Source of the DNA: Utricularia gibba | Taxonomy: Eukaryota > Streptophyta > Magnoliopsida > Lamiales > Lentibulariaceae | DNA: 64,000 bases | Reading direction: 5' to 3' | NCBI GenBank assembly: GCA_002189035.1 | Contig: NEEC01000014.1 | Location: forward strand, 2,048,501 to 2,112,500 | In this document: positions 34,594 through 45,810 of the stretch, in pieces | Layout of the letters: every line of letters starts with the position of its first letter | Numbering within the stretch: the stretch's first letter is position 1 | Translations under genes and position numbers: made by a program | The notes under the pieces: model-generated | Told to the model about the DNA's origin: nothing | Seen by the model: only the letters and a program-made list of their open reading frames with translations | Databases searched by the model: none

Positions 34594-36168
34594 ATGGGGG
34601 CTGCCTGCTGTGCCGCTGCTAAAGACAGAACTGTAGTATGTGGATCGCCTGTTACGGCTGTACAGAGGCATTCTCACTATTCACCTTCTTGGACCTTTAG
34701 ATGGGATAATCATGGACGAGTAGTTGGGGAAGAGACAGCTGTAGAATGGTTACACAACGAGGGTCGTGATGGTGATCGAATGGAAGTTAAATCTGGTACC
34801 ACCGTTCAAGCTACATTTGCATCCGATGAAGGTAGCCCAATGGATAGCTTTCGATCACTCAGTTGGCTAAAGTCGCCAGATGAAGGCAATGGCAAAAGTT
34901 TAATGTCTCCATCTTCTGGTAAACAAACTAGGATATTCCATTTCATTTCTTGCTTCAAGTTTTTCATTTTGACAAAATTCGGTTATTCTAAATAAGGTTC
35001 TTGCTTTTTATTGTTTCATCACTAGAAACATTGTTTATTGTAATGTTTGCCCCGCCAGACGTTAAATGCATTTATGCTCTGTGCAGATCCAGTTGCTTCA
35101 CGTTATCATGGAAAGGTATGTGGAGATTTGGGGTATTTAGAAATGGCCCGTGGAGATTTTTGATAAATTTCGTACACCATAAATACTTTGCCTTAAATGT
35201 CAGTTAATATTTCTGTGTTGGCTCCATTTGCAGGCCAGAGAGTCATTTGGATCACCATCTGCTTCATGCCAATCCCTCCTCTTCCTTGTGTTTCATCCAT
35301 GTCGGATTCCCCTATGTCCTCACAAAGTCATTTTCTGCCTGCAAATGTGACTCCTTCAAGAGGGCATCACCGTTCTGGTGCACGCCCATTCTTACGCCAG
35401 GTATCCGATAGTGGAATTCTCGAGTACCGGTCGCCGACATTCTCAATATCTGAGAAGCCCCCTTCGTTTCTTCCTCTAGTCTGGGGTAATGAAACAACCA
35501 GGGTTTCCGATGGCGGATCCTCAGACAGCTGGTCGATCACTGCTTTCTCTGAGCACCTAACGAGTACTCCAAGAGAAAGATGCAGTTTTGGTAGCGAAGC
35601 ATCAAGCTTCAGTCATGAAAAAACATACAGGAATAAAGGGCAAAAACGTGGATCTTCTTTAGATTTGCAAACTTGTGGTATCTGCTCCAAGCCCGTAACC
35701 GAAAGGTCTTCATGGAGTTGGACCACCCAAAAGCTGATAGCCTTTAACGAAATCGCTGTGGTTTCGGTGCTAACTTGTGGACACGTCTTCCATGGTGAAT
35801 GTCTTGAGTACATGACTCCTGATATCAACAAGTATGATCCACCTTGCCCCTTCTGTGCTTATGGTCCGAAAAAAATAGGAAGGATGTGCGAGAATGCATT
35901 GAGAGCTGAGTTGGAGTCCATGGCCAAAAGGAGATCCAAAAAAAGTGTCGCCGTTAGCACCAGTCGCTCTGTAGATACTCTTAAAACCAGTGAAGTAGAT
36001 AGCAGAAGGGCTTCTAAGATCAGCTCAGGTTCTGGGTCCCAGAGTTCAACAGGAAAGCCTTTTCTTCGACGCGACTTCTCATTTGGCTCCGGATCTGGTA
36101 TGTCGATGTCCAGGAATCAATCGACTCCCAGGAAGAGTTTTTTCTGGGCAAGATCGTCCAAGTACTGA
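34594..36168 (+). CDS. RING-finger protein with putative myristoylated N terminus, one frameshift
   Basis: Three coding exons, 34594-34918, 35087-35115 and 35234-36168, about 429 residues once corrected. The N terminus MGAACCAAAKDR has Gly2 and paired cysteines, fitting N-myristoylation plus palmitoylation, and is followed by the WSFRWDN-like motif (WTFRWDNHGRVVGEE) of a plant family of unknown role. A RING-type zinc site (CGIC, then CGHVFHGEC, then CPFC) near the middle suggests E3 ubiquitin ligase activity. The tail is Ser-rich and basic. Exon 3 starts in frame as ARESFGSPSASCQS but must shift to reach CVSSMSDSPMSSQSHF. One more C in the CCC at 35274-35276 restores a single frame. The specific substrate is unknown. 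Confidence 0.83.
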
Positions 36169-37487
36169 TCATTTTCCTTCACATGTAAGCTACCCCTTAC
36201 GACCTTGGCTACATTACACGCTCGTCATTGTATGGAGTGTTACATGATCAGAGGTGCGTTGTTTTCAGAGTGGACATCATATCATATACTTAGCTGCTAC
36301 TGCAGACACACTGTAAAGAAGATCAACGGTTCAGGTTGTTTCATTGTCATCGTATACTGAAGTTGCTGGATATGAAGTCACGAGGGTGTGGTTTTATTGG
36401 CTTGTTGTATCTTGATCTGGGTGGCTGGAGCTGAAATCACCCCCAAGTTCTCTGTTTACTGTAATTTCTCGTCACTTGGCTTCCCTCAAGCTTAAACATA
36501 CTGAGCCATAGACAAGGCTTCCCTATCCCGTGTGCATGAATGTAGATACGGATTAGCACAGGCATATATCGGCCGCGTGGCCGCCTGCATTCTACGTGTT
36601 GCAGGCCTACTTTTTTTTTCATTTGATAACTCTATTGGATATATAATAAATAAAATACAAACGTAGTTTGGGAAGTGTTGTTAAATAAGGGGTGAAAGGT
36701 GTGGTATCTGAGTTGGGATGAAATCCGTGAATTGTAATGTATTCGTTTTGTGTACATTCCCGCGAAATCAGCCTTCTCTTGAATTTGAATCTTGTAGTCC
36801 CGATTACTGCACCATCCCCCGCGCTGCTTGGCATACTATATAAATAGGCGGAGCCGCGCCATTTTGACACAGACGGCTTTTCCAAGGAGGATGTTCTTTT
36901 GCCTCTTTCGGGATCTGGACGGTTCCCATTTCGCCCCGGGTGAATGTGACTCCGCCGTAGGTTTCTCATCCCTCCAATTCAGTTCGATTCCCTTGGCTTC
37001 TCTTTGCTTCCGCAGTGAAGTTTTGTAGATTTCTCACTAGGTGTTCGCCCGTCCTTTCGGTCGCATTCGGAAAACACACTCGACTTGGTCCGATTCTCCG
37101 CTTGGAATGAAGGCGTGGTCGCTGAACGGCGAAATTCTGAAATCGGTTGGTTTGTGGATATCGTAACCAGATTGTCCGTCGTAACTCGTCCTACAGCTTC
37201 GTCTTCCTAAATGAGCGGAAGAATCTAGTGAGTTTTTCGAATGCGTTATGGCCTCATGCTGAGCAGAAGAATCCAGTCAATTTTTCGAATGCGTCATGTC
37301 CTCTTGTTCAGGAGAAAAATCTTGTGAGTTTTTTGAATGCTTTATTGCCGGAAGCTTCATTTTTTTTTTTTTTTACTTTGATTACTAATATTCTCTCGCT
37401 TAGGTTGTCTGTATTATTATCAAAGTTCTATGCGCGTCGCCGATCGGAAACCGAACGGTGGCTGATGTTAAATTTATTTAGGTACTG
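36169..37487. other. Candidate promoter and 5' part of an unidentified locus
   Basis: RING 3' UTR until about 36600. TATATAAATA at 36837-36846 is a good plus-strand TATA box, followed by moderately GC-rich DNA and an in-frame 48-base triplicate (37213-37356). No protein family was recognised. The copia element lies immediately downstream. Confidence 0.4.
37213..37356 (+). repeat. Three 48-base tandem repeats, in-frame 16-residue units
   Basis: Units 37213-37260, 37261-37308 and 37309-37356 translate as ERKNLVSFSNALWPHA, EQKNPVNFSNASCPLV and QEKNLVSFLNALLPEA. Length is a multiple of three and there are no stops, which hints at coding origin, but no start or family was found. Confidence 0.75.
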
Positions 37488-37492
37488 GATCC
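37488..37492. repeat. Copia target-site duplication, left copy
   Basis: GATCC directly abuts the left LTR and is repeated after the right LTR at 42459-42463. Confidence 0.9.
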
Positions 37493-37695
37493 TGTACAGA
37501 AGGTATCCCGACGAGGGATTTAGGAGCAGAACGAAGAGAGAGAGTGATTTGGAGAAATGATTTTTTTCCTTATTCGAATGCAAACCGTAAACCCCGCTTA
37601 TGTAGCTAGGTGGGTTTGCTTATGGCGGTTACAACCGCTATGTACAACAGTAAAGCGATAAGGCACTACTAACGTAAACTTCAAACTTCTTAACA
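37493..37695 (-). repeat. Copia LTR, left copy (3' LTR of the element)
   Basis: 203 bases, starting TGTACAGAAGG and ending TTCTTAACA on the plus strand. It carries a GAGAGAG stretch absent from the right copy. Confidence 0.93.
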
Positions 37696-37715
37696 TCATA
37701 CCGCCCTCTCCAAGT
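37696..37715 (-). other. Probable copia polypurine tract
   Basis: On the minus strand, GGAGAGGGCGGTATGA stands just before the 3' LTR, the expected primer site for plus-strand synthesis. Confidence 0.5.
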
Positions 37716-37726
37716 CCCGAAGCTTG

Positions 37727-40070
37727 TCATTCATCCTCCTGAATTGAATGGTGGCTGCCTGATGTGGCAGGGGTTAAACCCAATTTGGCCAGAATCGACC
37801 GAAAGGGGGCAATACTGAGGGACTTGGTAAATACATCGGCCAGTTGCTGATTAGAAGCAATGGGCCGTGGTATGAGGAACCCCTTCTTGTATTGATCTCG
37901 CACAATATGGTAGTCTATTTTGATGTGCTTTGTTCGTTCATGGAAGGCCGGATTGCAGGTGAGATATATCGCTGATTGATTGTCACAATAGAGCGGAATC
38001 GGAGACACCGTAGACTGTTGGAGGTCACGTAGCACATAAGAAATCCACATAAGCTCTGTGGTGGCAGAGGCAAGGCTGCGGTACTCGGCCTCCGTAGAAG
38101 ATCGGGAGACGGTGGGCTGTTTCTTCGTTCTCCAAGAGACCAGTCTGTTACCCAGAAGCATACAGTACCCTGTCACGGATTTGCGAGTAAGGGGACACGC
38201 GCCCCACTCCGCGTCACAATAGCCACTGAGCTCCAAGTTTCCCTCTATCGGATAAAAAAGGCCATGGGAAGGAGTAGCAGCCAAATAGGCAACGACACGC
38301 TTAGCCATGCACAAATGCGCTTCAGAAGGGGCCTGCAAGAATTGGGACAATTGTTGAACCGGAAAAGCAATGTCCGGTCCGGTGAAGCCCAGATAAAGCA
38401 GGCGCCCAATCAGGGCGCGATAGACATCCGGATGCGGGAGTAGCGCACCATCTTCAGGGAACTTGAAGTTACGAGGGAAGGGGGCGAGAATCTCCTGTGT
38501 AGGGAGGTCACCCAGATCAATGCTGCGCACAATGTCGAAGATGTATTTGCGCTGCGAAAGGTGAAGACCAGCAGCAGTGCGTATTAACTCAACACCAAGG
38601 AAGAAACTTGCTGGACCAATATCCTTGATGGTAAATTGTTGATGAAGCTGAGTCTTCAGCGACCGGATTTCATCAAGATCGGGTCCGAAAATGAGAATGT
38701 CGTCCACATAGATCAACAAACCCATGAAATGTGCAGCAGACTCTCTGACGAATAGACACGGATCAGCAAGGGACTGAGTGAAATTAATAGATTGGAGATA
38801 TCGCGTGAGCTCGATATTCCATTGGCGAGAGGCCTGCTTGAGCCCGTACAGAGAACGTTGTAATTTGCACACGAGGCCATCAGAGACAGCATAACCAGGA
38901 GGAGGCTCCATGTAGATGTCTTCATCAAGGAAGCCATGTAAAAAGGCATTGTTTATGTCCACCTGGTGGAGATGCCAATTCTGCTGGGCACTAACAGCGA
39001 GTAGAATTCGAACAGTGGTCACCTTAGCCACTGGTGCGAACCGTTCGGTAAAATCAACCCCTTCTATTTGAGTATAGCCTTTACCGACGAGGCGGGCTTT
39101 GTGGCGAGCAACGGAGCTATCGGCATGTCGCTTGACCTTAAAAACCCATTTGCACCCAATTGGGCGCTTTCCGGGAGGAAGAGGCGTGAGAACCCATGTA
39201 CGGTTTTCAAGCAAAGCTTGTAGTTCCTGGGACATCGCAGTTTCCCACACAGAGATTCCCTTGGCTTGGTCATAATTCGAAGGTTCATCCAGCATGAAAA
39301 CTGGCTCAGTAGGAGTGCCTTCGAGAGAATCAACATGAAGTGCCACATAATCCCTCATCCAAGTCGGCGGATGGACAGTTTGAGAACTACGGCGCCGATC
39401 CAGTGTCGCAATAGGAACAACAGAGTCGGACACAGAGGAGGTTCCGGTGGGAGAGCCCTCGATGGGGAGAGTAACAGAGGAAGAAGGGTCTTCATGATTA
39501 GGGGGAGAATAACAGAGAATATCTTCGTCATCTGCATCAGAGACAAGGCTAGGCATAAGCGCATCCATGGTGGGAGAATAAGCAGTGAGGCCTTTCAAGG
39601 GGAAGATATGCTCGAAGAACTTAACGTCCCGACTGATGAAGACCTCCCTTGTGAGAAGATCATAACATTTGTATCCTTTGTGATCCATCGGATACCCAAG
39701 AAAAACGCATTTGCGTGCACGAGATGCGAGTTTATCAGCATGGGGATTAGAAATTCCTGCAAAACAGAGACAGCCAAAAATGCGTAAGTGGTCCAAAACA
39801 GGGGCTGTGCCCATGAGCCGAGTGAAGGGGGCTTCCCAGCCCAATTGAGCACTCGGGAGCCGGTTGATCAGATAGGTAGCCACAAGCACAGCATCACCCC
39901 AAAACATCTTAGGGAGACCGGATTGAAATAATAGCGCACGCGCAACCTCAAGCAAGTGTTTGTGTTTGCGTTCGACGCGACCGTTTTGTTGAGCCCTGTT
40001 TGTACAAGTATATTGATGAAGAATGCCTTGCTGTGCACATAGGTGTCGCATCTGGTCATTAAGAAATTCT
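37727..40070 (-). CDS. Copia polyprotein, integrase C-part to RNase H
   Basis: The second reading-frame block of the element. It begins in the integrase catalytic core (QNGRVERKHKHLLEVARALL, WGDAVLVATYLINRLPS), then holds reverse transcriptase (RPIGCKWVFKVKRHADSS, HQVDINNAFLHGF, the catalytic YVDDILIFG) and RNase H (YCDAEWGACPLTRKSVTGY, VSRSSTEAEYRSLA, and the DNQSAIYL and KHIKIDYHIVRD blocks). It is uninterrupted over about 780 codons and therefore looks recently selected. The frame that should lead into it breaks at 40071-40075. Confidence 0.93.
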
Positions 40071-41922
40071 CCCCCTTATCGCTACGGATCTGTTTCACCA
40101 CAGCGCCAAATTGTCTTTGGAAATACTGGAGCAGCCGTGTGATGTGGGCAGGGGCTTCAGATTTATACTTCAAAAGGAAACACCAGGTGCTGCACGTGTA
40201 ATCGTCAAGTACGGTCAAGAAGTACCGCGTTACATGGAGAGTCTCAACCTTGTAAGGACCCCAGAGGTCACAATGAATGAGATGGAATTTGGCCGGAGCA
40301 ACCGACTCACTCAAAGGAAAAGATGGCCGTTGAAACTTTGAGAACTCACAAATGTCACACGGCTGACCCTGAAGACCACATGGAATGGGCATATGAGTTG
40401 CCTTAGATTCAGAGATGTGCCCCAGGCGACAGTGCCATAAGAGGGATTGATCAACCGACGAAACAGAACCACAAAATGAGGAAACATTGGTCCATAAGAT
40501 GTCAAAAAGATTTTTCAGGGAAGAGGTGCTCTGCATCGCGAGTGTCCTGGTTGCAGTGGCAGTGAAATGTGGCAACAAAGACCTGCTATCCAAGATATAC
40601 AAGCCATCACGAAGTTGACCGACCGCGACCACCTCATTGGACTCCTGGGCCTGCATGAGCCATCCATTATCAAAAAAACGAAAAGAAACATTCATATCAG
40701 AGGCCAGGCGATGCACGGATAAGAGGTTGAACTTGAAGGATGGGACATAGAGAGCCTCCTTGAGCTGAAGAGTGTCTTTCAGCGTAACAGTCCCTAAACC
40801 AAGAACCTTGGATAGAGAACCATCAGACATGGACACAACCGTATCCCCAAAGTGCCCTATCACCTCAAAATTACGCATAGTGAAACATATATGCGCAGTT
40901 GCCCCGGAATCAATGATCCACTCCCATGGTTTGCAGGCAAAACCGTGAGTCATACGACTATGTAAGGATAGTTCGATTGAAGTGATACCTGCAAAATGTA
41001 TTCTGCTCATGTTAGCAAAATTCTGAGAGGAGCCTCCGGCAGAACCAGGAGCCAATTGCCCAGATGGGCATAACTTGCGAAGCTCAGACTGCAGGGCATG
41101 CAACTCTTGTTGCAGTGAGCGAACCGTTGGCTCCGATGGAGAGGCAGAAGAAAAATCATCAACGGGTGTATCACCAAAATGAGCTACTTGACAAGAATAT
41201 TGCGGGGGATTATTCGGGGAGCGACCCTTAGAAGAACCACCAGCAGACTGCGCTGCGGCATATTGACCGGAAGGGGAATCTTTCTTTTTCCACCAGGAAG
41301 GATAATTCCCAATGAGGAGAAAGCAGGTTTCTCGGGTGTGGCCTTGTTTCCGACAGTGATCACAATAACGACCATCGCGCTTCTTAGCATTCCCCGTGAA
41401 GGAGTTATTATACGTGAAGTGGCAAGCCATAGGTCCATCGGCCCGATTATCAGAGGCTGTGACGTTCATGGCAGCATGTGAGAAGGGATCAGCAGAACCG
41501 TTGGACAGTTTACCTTTCTCCTGTTCCACATTAAGGAGGATGGAATAAGCCTTGTCCACTGTAAGGCCATCCATCACTATGATTTGATTTTTGATAGACT
41601 CATATCTATCGTTCAGTCCCCGCAAGAACTGGGTGAGCTTCGTTGGGGCAAAGACGCTGGCAATAGAGATGTGGGCAGCACAACTATGACACCGAATATC
41701 AGGCGTTACAGTCTTCAGATCACTCCACAGGCCACTGAGTTTAGTGTAGTACTCGGCAATGGATAAATTGCCCTGTTTCATATGATAAAGATCATGTTGA
41801 ATCTGGTAAAATAAATTGTGATTCAACCGGCCATAATGATTTTGCAGAGAAATCCAAAGCTCACGGGAACTTGATGCATTATTGAAGCTGGAAACCAAAT
41901 TCTTGGAAATAGAATTCAACAA
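40071..41922 (-). CDS. Copia polyprotein, GAG C-part, protease and integrase N-part
   Basis: Continues the copia frame after the TGA. It has the UBN2-like GAG region (ELWISLQNHYGRLN, YTKLSGLWSDL), the zinc knuckle CDHCRKQGHTRETC, the aspartic protease active site WIIDSGATAHIC, the GAG-pre-integrase LLWHCRLGHISESK, and the first half of the integrase (HLIHCDLWGPYKVETL, FLTVLDDYTCSTWCF). It stops making sense at the CCCCC at 40071-40075: GGGGG in the gene needs six to read KGGEFLN. Confidence 0.9.
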
Positions 41923-42207
41923 TCAAGACATGATCATATAGTCATTTCGGATCCACAAGTTGTATTTCGGATCAGTATTCAACGGGCAGGGAATTTCACC
42001 GTCGATGAAACCGAGTTTGTTCTTCGATCCTAACGCTAATCGTACGTTGCGTCGCCATTCGAAGTAATTCAAGGTGGTTAGGGGAGAATTTATCAGCGCT
42101 ATGTTAGGATGATCCGAACCACTCAGCAGAAGTGGATCTGAGCGATCAATGAATATATTACCACCGGAAACAGAAGGAAACGATTCTGTATTACCTTCGT
42201 TCATCAT
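41923..42207 (-). CDS. Copia GAG N-terminal fragment, ended by a premature TGA
   Basis: 94 codons from ATG at 42207. It contains SDHPNIALINSPLTTLNYFEWRR, the usual start of copia GAG, and ends at NDYMIMS followed by TGA (41923-41925). The same frame continues in the next block, where family members usually have Trp, so TGG-to-TGA is the likely change. Confidence 0.85.
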   Translation of the reverse strand: MMNEGNTESFPSVSGGNIFIDRSDPLLLSGSDHPNIALINSPLTTLNYFEWRRNVRLALGSKNKLGFIDGEIPCPLNTDPKYNLWIRNDYMIMS

Positions 42208-42260
42208 GACAGAATTATGATGCCGATGATCGGAGGTGATGCTCCACGCTCACCGCACCA

Positions 42261-42458
42261 TGTACAGAAGGTATCCCGACGAGGGATTTAGGAGCAAACA
42301 GAGAGAGTGATTTGGAGAAATGATTTTTTTCCTTATTCGAATTTAAATCGTAAACCCCGCTTATGTAGCTAGGTGGGTTTGCTTATGGCGGTTACAACCG
42401 CTATGTACAACAGTAAAGCGATAAGGCACTACTAACGTAAACTTCAAACTTCTTAACA
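42261..42458 (-). repeat. Copia LTR, right copy (5' LTR of the element)
   Basis: 198 bases, TG...CA, nearly identical to the left copy. The 5 bases that follow (GATCC) complete the target duplication. Confidence 0.93.
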
Positions 42459-42463
42459 GATCC
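42459..42463. repeat. Copia target-site duplication, right copy
   Basis: GATCC, identical to the left copy at 37488-37492. Confidence 0.9.
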
Positions 42464-45185
42464 ATCAGACGGAACACACGTTTTTTGTGAGTGATTTGAT
42501 CGGTGCTACAAGGCTGTTATTTATAGGCATTCGTTTTTCGTCAACATTGCTCGCTCGCTCTACTCCTTACTGAGCTTTTATCGAGTGAATCATGTTTTCT
42601 GAATTCAGTTGCTTCCTTTATTCCGATTAATTTCCTCGTTGGGTTGTCTTTTACAATGATCATTTCCTAAGTGGATGACGTGTATCTTTGGTACTGGATT
42701 TCACACGGAAGAGAAAAGTGCCTTGTGCTATTAATATGAAATATTGAACGTTCTTGCTGTTCAGGAATTCACTGAACTAGACGGTCAAACTTATTGTTAT
42801 TGCGCATAAAGTGATTTCGGGGCATTTGTGTTTGGAACTGCAGAGCTGGGAGATTGAGATGTTCACACCGAATGGCATGGCAACCACATGTATGTTTCCT
42901 GACTCCGTCTTTCGCAAATAATACTTCCCTCCGTGGCTGTTGATTCTTGTATTCTCTGTTTTATTTTGGCGTCCATTTCAACCAATACATCTGGCATTGA
43001 ATCAACGTTTTCACTTGGAAGCCTTCATTCTTCTCCTCAGGTCAACTGAGAAAGTTTACGATGGCTTCATTCTTTATTTCAACCACCACTACATTCTTTC
43101 ATACAAAATCCGGTAAAATTGAATAACCAAATTTCTTGAACAAACTTCATATAATGTCTATAAGCACAAGGATTAATAACTATAAATGCTTGAAATGGCT
43201 AGGTTTTTCTTTCCCGTTTCCCAGTTAGTGCATTTGAAGTGGAAACAACCCATGTCCGTTGTCCCAGAGTCGACACAATCCTTTTAGCTCCAGACCTGTG
43301 GCTGCGCGTTCAAGAATGTGAAAAGATGCGAGCACGAACTTTGTGTCAAGAATAGAAATGTTGGAATCGAGAATTTGGTGAGAAACAGAATGAGCAGTAC
43401 AGTTTTGTGTATATAATCATGCCAGTTCTATTTTTGACTTAATACAGTAATGAATATTTACATAGATTTTAAATTTACATATCAAAACGCAAGATGATGA
43501 TAACGCCAATTTTCTCTTATACTTCGGCTTCGTTCTCGCTTCATTTCCAATTTTCCAGCTGGTTCGGCGACAAAAGAAAAACGAAAAATGTCATAAAAAT
43601 ATACTTATAGAATACAAACATAACAAGAAACTTCAAAAAGTTGGTATTTAAAAATTGTTTATTTAAAAAAATTGGAAATCATAACAATACATTAAAAAAA
43701 CGAATCATATAATTTAACTATTTTTCAAACAAGTATAGCGTGCATAATTCAATCCATGGGAAAACGTGTTGTTTGAATCTAAATACATTTCGCAGCATAT
43801 TTTTCAAACCTATCATTAAACCCATATAATATTATTAAATTTTGTATTCCATAAAACATTATATATTTTTCAAATCCCAAACATATAAAATAAAAATTAT
43901 AATTACTACAAAAATATTTGTATCTCTGATATTAAGAAACATTTTAAAAAGTATATATGAATAACATTATTTCACAAGGAAAACCAATCATTAATCTCAT
44001 TTTCCATCATGTTTTTTTAGTCCATTTATTTACTATAAAAACTCATTTTCAACACTTACCGTTTTACGAAATTTCAATTAGCCCTCCCTTTGGATTCAAT
44101 TTCAATGCCCATGCTTCATTTCAAACACCATCTTTGCAATTAAAATCTCAAATACTTACCCATTCTAATTTTAAATTTGCTGCATGCAGACTGGGTGGTT
44201 CTCCTACTCTTGATTGTCCCAAGTGCGTTGTACGCTTTAACGTTTTTATCATTATTTTTTCGTCACTAATCTTCTTTAGTTAAGGCGCCCCTCTTAATTT
44301 TTTTTTTTTTAAAGTATCTCACCCGAAGTGGACTTCCATCGGCGGATTGCCGTTGCAATTTCCACAGAGCGACCACCTATCAATTTTGCAATAGAAGTTA
44401 GCAATGACTAACGAAACCAAATTTTAATCATCAATCACGCAAATCAAATACACTCTCACCAGGGGAAGTTATCGCCAATTCTCAGACCTTGGAACGCAAT
44501 GTTCAGTGTAAAACACTTACCATTTTGTGAAAATTGCATGAGTATAACACAACCTGGTACCACCCAACCCCAAAATAAAATAGCGCAGATGCTAAGGAGA
44601 CAGTTACACAAACCCTCAACATGCCGTCATATTACCAACGGAGATGCTGGCATTGTGTTAGGTTTTACCTCATCAAGGTGCCGTGTCCGGGTATACCACA
44701 AATACAGAATTTGGAGTTGTGAATGAGACAAGCCCATCGGAAGTCCAACGACTCCCAGATGACACAGGATTATGCTCTTCCTCAAGCATAGTGTAAACTA
44801 GACCGGATCCACCTGAAATGCACATCGGATCGTAAAGGATCAAAAAAACTGAAACTCAACTTGATGAAAGAAGCTGCTGTAGACATCAAAAGTAAGAGCT
44901 CGCACGATTGTTTAGAACTTCATACTAATGTAACACTGCTTGGTCACTTTAATACACTGAAAATCGATGATTTAGGTTGACGGAAGCTAGGAGATGAATA
45001 TAATCTATAGAATCGCATACCATACCCAAAACTAAAGCGCGCGGCTAAGGAACATGTTTTGAAGTATTATTTATGAACATTGAAGACGAGTCTATACAAT
45101 ATTAAGGATCCGATATTTTTTGCAGCGTGTGGTAGTTTTTAGTTCTCAAAACTCAAGCATCTGCATGCGTGAAATATTTCAGGAT
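42464..45185. other. Spacer between copia and gypsy, no confident gene
   Basis: Mostly AT-rich, especially 43600-43960. Possible exon remnants lie near 42840-42890 (plus, SWEIEMFTPNGMATTC), but no family is recognised. Open frames at 43957-44283 and 44499-44726 lack domains. Confidence 0.35.
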
Positions 45186-45190
45186 ACGAG
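45186..45190. repeat. Gypsy target-site duplication, left copy
   Basis: ACGAG abuts the left LTR and recurs at 51919-51923. Confidence 0.9.
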
Positions 45191-45794
45191 TGATGTGACC
45201 CTCTAATCTATAGAGATTAACAACCCACAAAAAAGAGGTGATTTTGAAGCTTAGAAGAGAACCCACCCAAGTCTACCCTCAAGAGAATACATCTCTTGCA
45301 ACCAGACTTCGAAACAAAGAAAATTAGGAGCCACACTTCAGAAAAGAGAGATTGATTGGAAGTGATAATCCTAGAACGCCACAAGCTCAAAGCTTGATAA
45401 GTTAAGAGTGTTCAAGCACTCAAAGGAGAGGGGAATCCTCACAAGATATATAAAATGACCAAAGATCCTGAATTAGTACATCTCTAGAGTATTTATACTC
45501 TAGAATTGGGCTCTAACAATACATAGTCCAAACTAAATGAAATAGAAAAGTCTAACAAGCCCAATGCTCTAAGTTAAGTCCATCTTCAAGTAGTTGAGCT
45601 CTTTTGATGGGATGTCTTCAAGCCCATGTTTGATTCCAATGGTATTGAGTAGACCCTTAAGTGTATCTTCAACCATCTTTGTCTTGCTCCTAGTCATTGG
45701 TCCTGATGGAATCATCTTTCTTTCTAATTTGTTCACTTGAACAAACTCCTCATCATTCTTCAAATACACTTCATTATCTTCCTGGGGCTCATCA
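45191..45794 (-). repeat. Gypsy LTR, left copy (3' LTR)
   Basis: 604 bases from TGATGTGACC to CTCATCA. It contains the C-terminal end of the pol frame. Confidence 0.95.
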
Positions 45795-45795
45795 T
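45569..45795 (-). CDS. Gypsy pol C-terminal extension lying in the 3' LTR
   Basis: About 70 codons with [20 protein letters not shown], then [19 protein letters not shown], ending NYLKMDLT and a stop. The ITRS/MTRSKTK type of end is frequent at the C terminus of plant chromovirus polyproteins. It lies in a different frame from the integrase because the polypurine G run is one base short. In the other LTR a G-to-A change gives a stop here. Confidence 0.65.
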
Positions 45796-45810
45796 CCCCC
45801 TTTCTTTAGG
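45795..45810 (-). other. Gypsy polypurine tract
   Basis: AAAGAAAGGGGGA on the minus strand directly before the 3' LTR, the classical plus-strand primer. The same bases appear to be coding in the pol frame. Confidence 0.8.

Larger units (their letters stand above)
37493..42458 (-). mobile_element. Ty1/copia LTR retrotransposon, near-complete
   Basis: A 4,966-base element bounded by 5-base GATCC duplications, with TG...CA LTRs of about 200 bases. It is read on the minus strand in the copia order GAG, protease, integrase, reverse transcriptase, RNase H. The short LTRs and SSTEAEYRSLA RNase H resemble the Ale/Retrofit lineage, though I did not place it phylogenetically. The LTRs differ by three substitutions and a short indel region, so insertion was recent. 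Two lesions break the polyprotein: an in-frame TGA at 41923-41925 and a one-base loss in the C run at 40071-40075. Confidence 0.95.

Noticed and set aside
44750-44860. Minus-strand 38-codon ORF (SSGSRWTSDGLVSF) with an acceptor-like TTTCAG
   Set aside because: Too short, no family match and no donor or partner exon found.
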